Below, piece after piece: positions 45,280 through 53,152 of a stretch of 64,000 nt of DNA. A program made the position numbers and the translations under genes. The stretch is from Shimia sp965227725 (GTDB lineage: Bacteria; Pseudomonadota; Alphaproteobacteria; Rhodobacterales; Rhodobacteraceae), in the NCBI RefSeq assembly GCF_965227725.1, contig NZ_CBDDGH010000006.1, positions 434,001 through 498,000 on the forward strand. Reading direction: 5' to 3'. How positions within the stretch are numbered: the stretch's first letter is position 1; the number at the start of each line of letters is the position of its first letter. The notes below the pieces were generated by a model that was not told the DNA's origin, searched no databases, and worked only from the letters and a program-made list of their open reading frames with translations.

Positions 45280-47682
45280 TCAAGTCTTAAAGCGCCGGAT
45301 CAGTGTCTCAAACCGTTCGACAATATCGCCCATTTCTGACGGATCGCAGGCACGCGGATCAAACCCGGAACGGTGCAGCTGGTTGAAGAACCACAAGACA
45401 TCGCTGTCTGACAATTCAGCTCGAATTACCTCGCGCACGAGAGCTGTGCTGTACGGAACGCGCGCCTTGCGGACTTCGGACAGAGTGGTGCGGATGTGTT
45501 CGCGCGTAAGTGCCTTGGAGAGCAGGTGGCCGAACGTGTAGCTGTCGGGGCGCACCCGGTCCGGTCGGCGTTTTGTGAGTACATGCCAAGCTTCATCCCA
45601 GCCGGGCTGCTTGTTGAGCAGAGCGTTGAAGGCATATTGGTTTGGCGACAAACCGAAGCGACCGAATATTTGCCAGACGGCTTCTGCTTCTTCCGCCCCT
45701 TTCGTATGCGCAAGCAGGCTCGAAAGGCTTACGACACTCGGCTTGGCATTCAATGCCTCGAGTTCAGCGAGAAATGGCTCTGCCTCCATTGCATTGCTGC
45801 AAGCTCCTACGAATGCGGAATACTCGGAGGCACGCGGCCGCACGCCGGCCTCCGACATCATCTCCAGGAAGGGCGCGATGTCGGACATGTCTTTCGTCCG
45901 CTGCGACAATTGCCCGAATACCGCGTTGTCGGGCCGCACGCCGGCCTCCGACATCATCTCCAGGAAGGCCGCGATGTCGGACATGTCTTTCGTCCGCTGC
46001 GACAATTGCCCGAATACCGCGTTGTCGGGCCGCACGCCGGCCTCCGACATCATCTCCAGGAAGGCCGCGATGTCGGACATGTCTTTCGTCCGCTCCGCTA
46101 GTTTGCTGAATACCGCGTTGTCGGGCCGCACGCCGGCCTCCGACATCATCTCCAGGAAGGGCGCGATGTCGGACATGTCTTTCGTCCGCTGCGACAATTG
46201 CCCGAATACCGCGTTGTCGGGCCGCACGCCGGCCTCCGACATCATCTCCAGGAAGGCCGCGATGTCGGACATGTCTTTCGTCCGCTGCGACAATTGCCCG
46301 AATACCGCGTTGTCGGGCCGCACGCCGGCCTCCGACATCATCTCCAGGAAGGGCGCGATGTCGGACATGTCTTTCGTCCGCTGCGACAAGGTGCTGAATA
46401 CCGCGTTGTCGGGCCGCACGCCGGCCTCCGACATCATCTCCAGGAAGGCCGCGATGTCGGACATGTCTTTCGTCCGCTGCGACAAGGTGCTGAATACCGC
46501 GTTGTCGGGCCGCACGCCGGCCTCCGACATCATCTCCAGGAAGGCCGCGATGTCGGACATGTCTTTCGTCCGCTCCGCTAGTTTGCTGAATACCGCGTTG
46601 TCGGGCCGCACGCCGGCCTCCGACATCATCTCCAGGAAGGCCGCGATGTCGGACATGTCTTTCGTCCGCTCCGCTAGTTTGCTGAATACCGCGTTGTCGG
46701 GCCGCACGCCGGCCTCCGACATCATCTCCAGGAAGGGCGCGATGTCGGACACGTCTTTCGTCCGCTGCGACAAGGTGCTGAATACCGCGTTGTCGGGCCG
46801 CACGCCGGCCTCCGACATCATCTCCAGGAAGGCCGCGATGTCGGACATCGAGCTTGGCGCCTTTCGCGCAGCCGCAACAAAGAGAGCTGAATCGATCTTC
46901 CAACGTCGTTCCAAAATCGTATCGAGAACTCGCTTTAGGTCGTCTATCCTTGTGGCAAATTCAGGCAGTTTGAGTTGTAGCTGATAATCCAGCCGCTCAC
47001 CGGCCGCAATCGATCCGCGCAAGGTCTCCAACCGATCTTCTAGAGACGTTTTTTGGATCAACCGGATCACGCGAAGGGCGAGTATCTCATCAGGAGCGGC
47101 GTTATCGGAAATTTCTTCCAAGCCATCGGCGCAAGCCGCAAGAAGGGCCGCACTGGTTGTCCCTGTGCTTCGATCCAAGGCCATCTGGAGCCCCCAGATT
47201 CGCCCTAATGGTGCGTCGAGCCGTCGCATCAATGGAACAAGCCGATTCCAGTCGTACCGCTTGGTCTCACGATGATCCTCCAGCATGGCCTCCAGTTCCG
47301 ATCGGAAATTCTGCCGAGCATCGCCCGGGTCCATCGGCTTGCTCGCGATGACGGTGAACTCGTCGCGCTTGCCTCTGGCACGGCTTTCTTGCACTCGCAC
47401 CTTGTCAAGCGAACGCGGCCCGGTGTTCCTGATCGCTTTGTACTGATCGCGATACATGATGGCACCGGTCAGGTCGGCGCCTTCAAAGGACACACCTTTG
47501 ACGTCCGAATCCCGGAAATCCATCCCACGGCAGTCACCGTGTTCGAAGAAGGACCTCTTGTCGTAGCCTGTTGACGCGATCAGCCCGACAATGTCGTCCA
47601 ATTTGGACGCTCTTATCTTGCCGATCGCGTCGGCTTCACGGTCAGTCATCTCAATGGGGTCGTTCGTAAACAGCCAATCCAT
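45280..47682 (-). CDS. Pentapeptide-repeat plus PPR-like helical-repeat protein
   Basis: About 800 residues from the ATG at 47682, whose first base is the last base of the upstream gene's stop (TGATG). Residues about 55-85 carry five pentapeptide-type repeats (FRDSD, VKGVSF, EGADLTGA). A helical linker follows to about 275. Then come eleven 32-residue units with the core FLEMMSEAGVRPDN, ten joined by a variable AVF(ST/SK/GQ)L(SQ/AE)RTKD helix. Three or four degenerate units continue to the C-terminus (YAFNALLNKQPGWDEAW, RPDSYTFGHLL). The pattern A-V-F-x-x-L ... F-L-E-M-M-x-x-A-G-V-x-P-D matches pentatricopeptide repeats, shortened from 35 to 32 by loss of about three residues between the helices. 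PPR proteins bind single-stranded RNA and are rare in bacteria. RNA binding here is inferred. Sel1/TPR-like protein binding is the main alternative. Confidence 0.82.
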   Translation of the reverse strand: MDWLFTNDPIEMTDREADAIGKIRASKLDDIVGLIASTGYDKRSFFEHGDCRGMDFRDSDVKGVSFEGADLTGAIMYRDQYKAIRNTGPRSLDKVRVQESRARGKRDEFTVIASKPMDPGDARQNFRSELEAMLEDHRETKRYDWNRLVPLMRRLDAPLGRIWGLQMALDRSTGTTSAALLAACADGLEEISDNAAPDEILALRVIRLIQKTSLEDRLETLRGSIAAGERLDYQLQLKLPEFATRIDDLKRVLDTILERRWKIDSALFVAAARKAPSSMSDIAAFLEMMSEAGVRPDNAVFSTLSQRTKDVSDIAPFLEMMSEAGVRPDNAVFSKLAERTKDMSDIAAFLEMMSEAGVRPDNAVFSKLAERTKDMSDIAAFLEMMSEAGVRPDNAVFSTLSQRTKDMSDIAAFLEMMSEAGVRPDNAVFSTLSQRTKDMSDIAPFLEMMSEAGVRPDNAVFGQLSQRTKDMSDIAAFLEMMSEAGVRPDNAVFGQLSQRTKDMSDIAPFLEMMSEAGVRPDNAVFSKLAERTKDMSDIAAFLEMMSEAGVRPDNAVFGQLSQRTKDMSDIAAFLEMMSEAGVRPDNAVFGQLSQRTKDMSDIAPFLEMMSEAGVRPRASEYSAFVGACSNAMEAEPFLAELEALNAKPSVVSLSSLLAHTKGAEEAEAVWQIFGRFGLSPNQYAFNALLNKQPGWDEAWHVLTKRRPDRVRPDSYTFGHLLSKALTREHIRTTLSEVRKARVPYSTALVREVIRAELSDSDVLWFFNQLHRSGFDPRACDPSEMGDIVERFETLIRRFKT
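45838..46850 (-). repeat. 96-bp tandem repeat array (11 units)
   Basis: The unit recurs with an exact 96-bp period, for example CACGCCGGCCTCCGACATC at 45841 and at every 96 bases up to 46801. Copies are almost identical, including silent positions. Differences are concentrated in two codon clusters: the helix-A core (ST..SQ, SK..AE or GQ..SQ) and one Ala/Pro codon in helix B. Because the period is a multiple of three, other frames on both strands also stay open through the array. Those are not genes. Confidence 0.93.
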
Positions 47683-48683
47683 CACGTTATCCTAAATTTC
47701 CCAGACGCCAGCACATGACGTTCCTTCTTGCCGACTCTCTGGCGCAAAACCTGATTGATCAGCTGTCTTTCAATTCGTGCCCGCTCGGTTTCCACTGCTT
47801 TGTCAGCACTCTCTCGCTGTGACGGTGGCATCTGTTTGTAACCACTCGGTTTCAGCATCTCGACAGTGGGCCAGAAATCCTCAGTCGTTACCGTGACATT
47901 CAGGATGACCTCTTGGTCGGATTCGGCACCAAACTCGGCAAGCTGTGCCCTCATTAACTGGCCAGTATGGCGGGCATCAGTGTCAGGTTTGATCATGCGC
48001 CATTGCATGCTCGGCCATTGCCATTGGATTGTTGTGGCGATCGCCTCGCCGAACTGCGTCGGCGGCTCCTTGGAATTCAAATGCCTGAGTAGCACGGTTG
48101 GCTCTGGATCGGGAAAATCTGCTTCGATCCATGCATCCCGAAAGCCGAGATTGACCTCGGCAACATGCTGACCCTTGTATCGCCAAGGCTTGCAGCAGGG
48201 CGTCAATCGTATGAGGTCTGCCCGCAGGAGATAGCGCCCAGACGATGGTATTGGTTCTACCCCAGCTGGACCGACCTCCAGAAGCTCTTCTGCCCCAGTG
48301 CGAACGGTGAGGCGGTTGCCAATGCTTTGGTCCGCTGAGAAGTCCTCGCCCCATTCCTCCCAGCAAGCTTCGAGGACCTTCCGCGGGAATTTCTTCCGCG
48401 GCAGTGGCTTGCCTTGCGATTCAGACCTTCGCCAACTCTCGATAGTTCCGCGCGGTGCGATCCAATGACCCGGATCGCCGTCCTTGTTGGGAGGTGGTCG
48501 CCCTAGATACTTCTTGAGGCCTGCTTCCAAATTCTTGATGCGGGCGGGGCTGGCGCCACCCTGACCGCTGGGCAATCGATCATAGTAGAAAGCGAGGAAC
48601 TCTGTGACATCGAAATCGATCAACTCTTCGGAAGAACCAGGTTGCTCATTGTCGCGTATACCGCCTGTATTCTCCCCAACCAT
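47682..48683 (-). CDS. Conserved-looking orphan protein coupled to the PPR-like gene
   Basis: 333 residues, family not recognised. The N-terminal 35 residues are acidic and probably disordered. Residues about 40-130 are basic and aromatic (ARIKNLEAGLKKYLGRPPP, WRRSESQGKPLPRKKFPRK), suggesting nucleic-acid contact. The middle section is rich in beta-strand-like sequence (GRYLLRADLIRLTPCCKPW, VAEVNLGFRDAWIEADF), and the C-terminal 60 residues form an amphipathic helix (RESADKAVETERARIERQLI). No catalytic motif is evident. The stop overlaps the PPR-like start in TGATG, so the two are translated together and may act as partners. It is about 155 bases downstream of the small membrane protein gene. 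Confidence 0.75.
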   Translation of the reverse strand: MVGENTGGIRDNEQPGSSEELIDFDVTEFLAFYYDRLPSGQGGASPARIKNLEAGLKKYLGRPPPNKDGDPGHWIAPRGTIESWRRSESQGKPLPRKKFPRKVLEACWEEWGEDFSADQSIGNRLTVRTGAEELLEVGPAGVEPIPSSGRYLLRADLIRLTPCCKPWRYKGQHVAEVNLGFRDAWIEADFPDPEPTVLLRHLNSKEPPTQFGEAIATTIQWQWPSMQWRMIKPDTDARHTGQLMRAQLAEFGAESDQEVILNVTVTTEDFWPTVEMLKPSGYKQMPPSQRESADKAVETERARIERQLINQVLRQRVGKKERHVLASGKFRIT

Positions 48684-48838
48684 TTTTCTCTACCCATAGA
48701 AGCTGTTGTTTAACCTTAGTTCCTGTGTTCCATCCTTGCTATTGTATAGTTCCGCGTCATTGTCCTGGTTCAACTCGCGGTCTTTCTTCTTGATCGCGAA
48801 GAAATTCACACACGCCGGCTCCACACCAGAAATTTAGC

Positions 48839-49192
48839 CTACAGGAACTTCACGACGAAGAGCTGGAAGATGAACACGGGCATGGAAACAGGCCATGTGT
48901 AGATCGTGTGCAGCTTCACGGCTGCGACATTTCTTATGCTGGCCGTCATCTCACGCCATCGCACGCGTTTGCCGATGTAGCGGGACAGGATGATGCCAAT
49001 GGCAAAGTAGGCGAAGAACGCCAGCATCGGCGAGATTGCCAACGCGGCACCAAGACCAATTATTCCCATCATATAGGCGACGATGAAGTCCAGCAGGCCG
49101 TAGGGATGCGGACCGTGATGACGACGCCGGCCTTTCGGTCGGTGCCGCCGGCGACGTGGCCGATAGCCGGTGACATTACCATGCGATCGCAT
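48839..49192 (-). CDS. Small membrane protein with an Arg/His-rich N-terminus
   Basis: About 117 residues from the ATG at 49192. A TTG at 49243 would extend it by 17. The N-terminal 30 residues are very basic (RPRRRRHRPKGRRRHHGPHP). Two adjacent hydrophobic helices follow (LLDFIVAYMMGIIGLGAALA and SPMLAFFAYFAIGIILSRYI), then a third weaker one near the C-terminus (PVSMPVFIFQLFVVKFL). The gene overlaps the end of the NYN gene by 17 bases and has no clear Shine-Dalgarno sequence, so expression may depend on coupling. Function unknown. A membrane anchor for neighbouring soluble proteins is possible but speculative. Confidence 0.6.
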   Translation of the reverse strand: MRSHGNVTGYRPRRRRHRPKGRRRHHGPHPYGLLDFIVAYMMGIIGLGAALAISPMLAFFAYFAIGIILSRYIGKRVRWREMTASIRNVAAVKLHTIYTWPVSMPVFIFQLFVVKFL

Positions 49193-49892
49193 GGCGACTA
49201 TCTCGGCCGGAGGTATCGGGCCGCGTGTTTCGGTACTGCCCAACAGATTTAACGATCGGGTTAAGGCAATCTGACCCTATCTCGATGTTGCTGTCGAAAT
49301 CAGCATTGTTCGCCGCGTTCAGCCGGTGCGATGTGGAGCCCGCCAGCGACATCGTGATGATGGAAACACCGGGTGCGCTATGCTCCCTGATTGCCTTGGC
49401 CAGATCGCAGCCGAGCGCGCCATCACCAGTGGCAATCACAACGACGTCGTAGGTCGACCGCGAGAGCAGCATGCCGGCTCCGAAACAGATCGTGTGATCG
49501 CTGTTGGCGAACTTCTCGATCCCTCGGGTCGTCCGTGCGATCTGGATATCGCGCGGGTGGGCGCGCCAGCCGATGGCCATGAAAGCGTCGACGAGCTCGT
49601 TATCCTCCGCCTTCCGGCTGAAAAACGCATGGCACGAGATATTTGTCGAATGCCTTCGGAGGACACGGTCGAGCGAGCGGAAGCAGAGCGACCGTCCCAA
49701 ATCAGAGGCGCTGATGCTCAAGTTCTCGACGTCGGCGAGAAGAAGTGCCCGCTTTCCTGAGAGCGGGGCAAGTGGACCGGTCGTCGATGCGACGATCGCA
49801 GACCGCTTGCGGCCTCCCGGCCCAGACAAGCTGAGCCGGGGGGGAGCCTTCGGTTTTGGAGCCGCAAGCCACGGCAGTGAAAGAATTTGCAT
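49176..49892 (-). CDS. NYN/LabA-like (PIN-fold) putative ribonuclease
   Basis: 238 residues, start at 49892 with AAGGA eight bases upstream. After about 45 basic, low-complexity residues, the NYN domain begins at KRALLLADVENLSISASDLG with the conserved Asp and Asn. FFSRKAEDNELVDAF, GIEKFANSDHTICFGAG and VVVIATGDGALGCDLAKAI follow. The last corresponds to the S(G/D)DxD segment of NYN proteins, with Asp retained at one of two usual positions. NYN domains are PIN-like metal-dependent RNases. Conservation of the acidic site looks partial, so activity is not certain. Its place among a zinc-ribbon gene and a PPR-like gene suggests an RNA-related module. Confidence 0.72.
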   Translation of the reverse strand: MQILSLPWLAAPKPKAPPRLSLSGPGGRKRSAIVASTTGPLAPLSGKRALLLADVENLSISASDLGRSLCFRSLDRVLRRHSTNISCHAFFSRKAEDNELVDAFMAIGWRAHPRDIQIARTTRGIEKFANSDHTICFGAGMLLSRSTYDVVVIATGDGALGCDLAKAIREHSAPGVSIITMSLAGSTSHRLNAANNADFDSNIEIGSDCLNPIVKSVGQYRNTRPDTSGRDSRHAIAW

Positions 49893-49916
49893 ATCATATG
49901 TCCTTTCGTGGATTGA

Positions 49917-50267
49917 CTACTTACGGGAAAGGCCGGCGAGAGCCGCCAACCCGGCCAGGCCGAGTGCCAGCCCGATACCAAGACCACCTGACGACCCTTT
50001 GGCCTGCGGCCGCGCACGGCTTGGAGCCTTACGCGACGGCGGTGCAGCCCGCCGGGAATGGGTCGGATGGCGATGCCGCCCTGCCTTGCGCTTCTTGTTG
50101 TCGCCCCAGGACGGAGCGGTGATGGTCGATTGAGCACCCGGCGTGCCGTCAGGGACCAGCGTGGTCACGGTACCGCAGCCACGACACGTCCAAGTATCGC
50201 CGACCCTGGCGTTGCGCGGCCAATGCCGCGTACGTCCGCAGATGCATTTTCCAACTTGGTGAGCCAT
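49917..50267 (-). CDS. Zinc-ribbon protein with a glycine-rich hydrophobic tail
   Basis: 116 residues. The N-terminal CICGRTR and WTCRGCGTV give a CxC...CxxC arrangement about 18 residues apart, a probable zinc ribbon. A basic, proline- and serine-rich middle (KKRKAGRHRHPTHSRR) follows, and a C-terminal hydrophobic Gly/Ala/Leu helix (GLGIGLALGLAGLAALAGL) could insert in a membrane. The start at 50267 is supported by GGGGA seven bases upstream. It is 24 bases upstream of the NYN gene, same strand. Nucleic-acid binding is plausible from the basic ribbon. No named family recognised. Confidence 0.68.
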   Translation of the reverse strand: MAHQVGKCICGRTRHWPRNARVGDTWTCRGCGTVTTLVPDGTPGAQSTITAPSWGDNKKRKAGRHRHPTHSRRAAPPSRKAPSRARPQAKGSSGGLGIGLALGLAGLAALAGLSRK

Positions 50268-50328
50268 ATGAATTTCCCCAGTTCAAGATTGTGGAAAAAG
50301 GGGGGCAGCTTGCGCCGCCCCCGGTCCT

Positions 50329-50592
50329 TCACGACAAACGGCAAAGGTGCTTTGCGCCGCCCGTCTTCATGTTCACGCGCCAGAGGTGGCGCGCGCCCGT
50401 GTAGGGGTAAGCGACAACGGCACCGAGGGTGTTGTTGTCGGTCCGCTTCCAGCCGATGATCTTGCCTTGGACGCGGTACCCACCATCGTTCCACATGAGA
50501 TTGGACTGCCGCAGGATACGCTTGGCCGTCCCGTCAGTGAGAACCGCACGGCGGTGATGATGGCGATGTTGACGAGGTGCTGAGAATAACAT
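50329..50592 (-). CDS. Small basic hypothetical protein
   Basis: 87 residues from the ATG at 50592, supported by AGGAG in AGGAGTAGGAACC upstream. The N-terminus is His/Arg-rich (RQHRHHHRRAV), and the remainder looks like a small beta-barrel (GGYRVQGKIIGWKRTDNN, AVVAYPYTGARHLWRVN). It is the first gene of the minus-strand set that continues with the zinc-ribbon and NYN genes, 61 bases upstream of the former. The family is not recognised. Confidence 0.55.
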   Translation of the reverse strand: MLFSAPRQHRHHHRRAVLTDGTAKRILRQSNLMWNDGGYRVQGKIIGWKRTDNNTLGAVVAYPYTGARHLWRVNMKTGGAKHLCRLS

Positions 50593-51079
50593 GGTTCCTA
50601 CTCCTGATTTGTTCTGCCCGGGGTCATCCCGTGCGCTCGATGACCTTTCTTGCCATCTCGGCTCGCCTGGGAGCACGAGGGTCTATCGCCTGAAAATCGA
50701 CCCCATCGCCTGAGCTGGCATCCAACCGCCCTTTCCGTCGGCATCGCTGCAGCATTTCGTTTGGTGACAAGGGAGGCTGTGCCAATAACGGTCGTTTTTG
50801 TCCCAGATGGCCTGCTCCAAGAAATCATTGAATATTCTTGTGCCTCAAACCCTTGGCGAAACCGCCTTTGATATTTTCACGTTTTTGGCCGTCTTCGAAT
50901 CGAATGGACGTTGGTGCGATGTGCACCAACGGTCAAAGTGGACTCTTTGCCGCCCAATGCTTGTGCGGCAAGGACGGACATCGTGCGTCTCTGACACCGG
51001 TCATTCAATGAGAATGTAGATTTGTCACGTCGGCGCGGTGCTGATGATTGGGCTTGGAGGGAGGACCGGAGGGCAAATT
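50593..51079. other. Intergenic region between the island operon and the integrase
   Basis: No gene is supported. It contains the right copy of the 31-bp direct repeat (50778-50808). It should hold the divergent promoters of the minus-strand island genes and of the plus-strand integrase. Confidence 0.5.
50778..50808. repeat. Right copy of a 31-bp direct repeat (candidate att site)
   Basis: Same orientation as the copy at 45224-45254, 27 of 31 positions identical, with the 17-base core at 50787-50803. The inverted arms around the central GT are less perfect here (AATAACG versus CGTTTTT). It lies 272 bases upstream of the integrase start. Confidence 0.5.
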
Positions 51080-51712
51080 ATGCCAAAAGTCCAACTTCCC
51101 GCAACTACCCCGAAACGCAGAGCCTGGAATAAGGGGCGGATTATCGGTCAAAAGCGGCCTTTGCTTCCCAAACAGGTCTGGGCAATCCGGGCAAGACTCG
51201 AACTGGCAGGCTATCTGCGCGATTTGTCGCTTTTCAACGTCGCTATCGACAGTAAGCTTCGCGGCTGTGATCTTGTGAAACTGGCCGTTTCTGACCTGGT
51301 CAAGGATGATCGTGTGCGAGAACGCGTCTCGGTTATCCAGAGCAAAACCAAGCGGCCGGTCCAGTTCGAACTGACTAAAAACACGCGTGAAAGTGTCCTC
51401 GCCTGGGTCAAATCTCCCGAGATGTTTGCGTGTCGGTTTATGTTTCCAAGCCGCTTTCATGACCGGCCCCACATTTCAACCCGCCAGTATGGACGGCTTG
51501 TTCGTGATTGGGTCACGGCGATTGGGTTAGAACCAAGCGGATATGGCACCCATTCGCTCCGCAGGACCAAGGCAGCGGAAATCTACCGAAAGACCGGCAA
51601 CCTCCGCGCGGTCCAACTGCTGCTTGGTCACACCAAGGTCGACAGCACAGTGCGTTACCTTGGCGTTGAACTTGAGGATGCGCTGAGCATCGCCGAGCGT
51701 ATCGACATCTGA
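51080..51712 (+). CDS. Compact tyrosine recombinase/integrase
   Basis: 210 residues from the ATG at 51080, preceded by GGAGGGCAAATT. All catalytic positions can be read: Arg in DSKLRGCDLVKL, His-x-x-Arg in GTHSLRRTKAAEI, His in LLLGHTKVDSTVRYL and the Tyr nucleophile in the same segment. Lys in SKTKRPVQFEL fits the beta-hairpin lysine. It lacks the N-terminal arm- and core-binding domain of phage integrases and is essentially catalytic domain only. Such short integrases are common on roseobacter plasmids and islands. It lies just outside the direct repeats that enclose the PPR/NYN island and is the obvious candidate to act on them. Confidence 0.9.
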   Translation: MPKVQLPATTPKRRAWNKGRIIGQKRPLLPKQVWAIRARLELAGYLRDLSLFNVAIDSKLRGCDLVKLAVSDLVKDDRVRERVSVIQSKTKRPVQFELTKNTRESVLAWVKSPEMFACRFMFPSRFHDRPHISTRQYGRLVRDWVTAIGLEPSGYGTHSLRRTKAAEIYRKTGNLRAVQLLLGHTKVDSTVRYLGVELEDALSIAERIDI

Positions 51713-51720
51713 GAAACTTT

Positions 51721-51743
51721 GGCGAACGGTCCTGCCGTTCGCC
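51721..51743 (+). terminator. Hairpin after the integrase gene
   Basis: GGCGAACGG-TCCTG-CCGTTCGCC is a perfect 9-bp inverted repeat nine bases past the integrase stop. There is no T tract, so it may be a transcript-stabilising or rho-linked structure, or a recombinase-related inverted repeat, rather than a simple terminator. Confidence 0.4.
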
Positions 51744-52282
51744 ATTCCGAAGCGGAGGTCGATCCCTCATGCGGCGTTTGTCGGTGGTGAGCCCATTTTG
51801 ACTGACGCTGCGCATGGTACAAACGGCAGCAATGCGCAGAAAGCAGACTTTGCAAAGTTGCGCGAACGGCCCAGAGCGGACTTTTGCGGATAGGGCATCA
51901 AACGGCAGCTTGGAACCGAATTCGGAAGCCCAAGGTTCTCGCTGCAAGCGCTCGTATCATTTCCTTCGCTGCGATGGCGAAATTCCTCATGATGCAGAGC
52001 GGCGGAATCAGCGGTAGTTCTTGCGTCCGCAACTTGCGACATTCGAAATGCGGGACAACTCAGTCTTTCACTCGACCGCGCCAGGTTCACACTTGTCCTC
52101 AACCAGCCATCAGCCCAGGCAACCAAAAGCAGCGGTGTTGTCCGTCATTGCCGGATTTCGTTTTGGCAGCGAATTTGTGGTGTGGGCGTATTGACGTCTT
52201 GCGGGACGAAGCAAGCAGGGTCGCATTATTCCATTGAAAGATGCCGATGCAATCGGCTCGACGTTTGAGGCAATCCAGCGGA
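51744..52282. other. Region without a supported gene
   Basis: Overlapping open frames exist on both strands, but none has a recognisable motif, a good start signal or convincing composition. I regard the stretch as non-coding or decayed. Confidence 0.45.
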
Positions 52283-53152
52283 TTAACGTTGCAATTGGCT
52301 TCGAAAAAACGCCACGTTCACCGCCAGACCCGGCAAAAGCCACTGGAACAACCTCACCACTGATAGGATCTCTTCCAACGATGCATCGGATGTGGCTGCG
52401 TCACGCAGAGCGTCAGGGGTTATTCCAGACGCATTCGGCAGCGAGACTGCAAGGTCGATGGCCGCTTGATGGACACACTCCACTCTGGTGGCATACCCGG
52501 CCTCGGACAATCGATGTTTAAGATCGCTCCAGGCCAAGGTGAAATAGCTGGGCCAGCGTGCAAAGGCGCGATAGTCGGTGTTGACGAAGGGCAGCCCGAG
52601 CACCTCGCGGAGTTCACCGTAGAGGGCCGCCAGATCGCCTGAGGCGTGATGCGGTTCCATCAGAGGCGGCTTGGGCATGGCTGGAGTTGGGGACGTAGCG
52701 CGGCCAAGATCTCCAGCGCCTTGCCATGAGTTTCCTTCCAGCAGCAGCCGCGCCAGCGTCGCCATCAGGACGTAAGGCATGTTGCCGGCGGAAAAGACTT
52801 CGTTGCAGGCGCGGATGTCGTCGATCTCCTGCACGCCATAGCCCTGCGAAATGAGCCGCGACACCAAGGGCGCAGGCTCCATGGCTTCTGCCTCCCGCTC
52901 GGCGACATCACGCATGGACTGGCAGGCCTGTCTAAACACCTTGGTTCCCGTGATTGGCTCCATGGCCGACCACAGGGTGTCATAGAACCGGGGGTAATGC
53001 GCGAAGGCCATGGCAACCACGCCCATCCAGGGGACGCCGAGGCCCTTCTTGGTGCGCTCGTAAACCGCCGCGCGCGCGCCGCTGACGGCGAATTCTTGGA
53101 CTGGATGGATCACGGGAATAGGGTCGGGCTTCAGCCGGGGGAGTTCAGCCAT
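52283..53152 (-). CDS. DehI-like halocarboxylic acid dehalogenase family protein
   Basis: 289 residues from the ATG at 53152 (AGGAAA nine bases upstream). It is an all-helical protein made of two similar halves, as in DehI. The first half has GVPWMGVVAMAFAHYPRFYDTLW and the second GLPFVNTDYRAFARWPSYFTLAW, aligning with the two DehI repeats. The Asp in NTDYRAFARWP matches the catalytic Asp of Pseudomonas DehI (SDFQALANWP). DehI hydrolyses D- and L-2-haloacids by direct water attack. Many roseobacter homologues are untested, so the reaction is inferred. It overlaps the HxlR regulator gene by eight bases. The other dehalogenase-type gene of the cluster is at 59421. Confidence 0.75.
   Translation of the reverse strand: MAELPRLKPDPIPVIHPVQEFAVSGARAAVYERTKKGLGVPWMGVVAMAFAHYPRFYDTLWSAMEPITGTKVFRQACQSMRDVAEREAEAMEPAPLVSRLISQGYGVQEIDDIRACNEVFSAGNMPYVLMATLARLLLEGNSWQGAGDLGRATSPTPAMPKPPLMEPHHASGDLAALYGELREVLGLPFVNTDYRAFARWPSYFTLAWSDLKHRLSEAGYATRVECVHQAAIDLAVSLPNASGITPDALRDAATSDASLEEILSVVRLFQWLLPGLAVNVAFFRSQLQR

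Noticed and set aside
45838..46850. 96-bp repeats considered as a CRISPR array or VNTR
   Set aside because: There is no unique spacer between units, no cas gene nearby, and the whole unit is coding with a codon-multiple period.
45575..46984. 469-residue open frame on the plus strand through the 96-bp array, and other long frames there on both strands
   Set aside because: The 96-bp period keeps several frames open by chance. Only the 45280-47682 minus frame has non-repeat domains on both sides, a coupled start and PPR-like helices.
51767..52126. 119-residue minus-strand frame downstream of the integrase
   Set aside because: No motif, no ribosome binding site and several overlapping frames on the other strand. 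The composition looks like translated non-coding DNA.
52234..52521. 95-residue plus-strand frame
   Set aside because: It runs antisense to the 3' end of the DehI-like gene and carries no recognisable motif.
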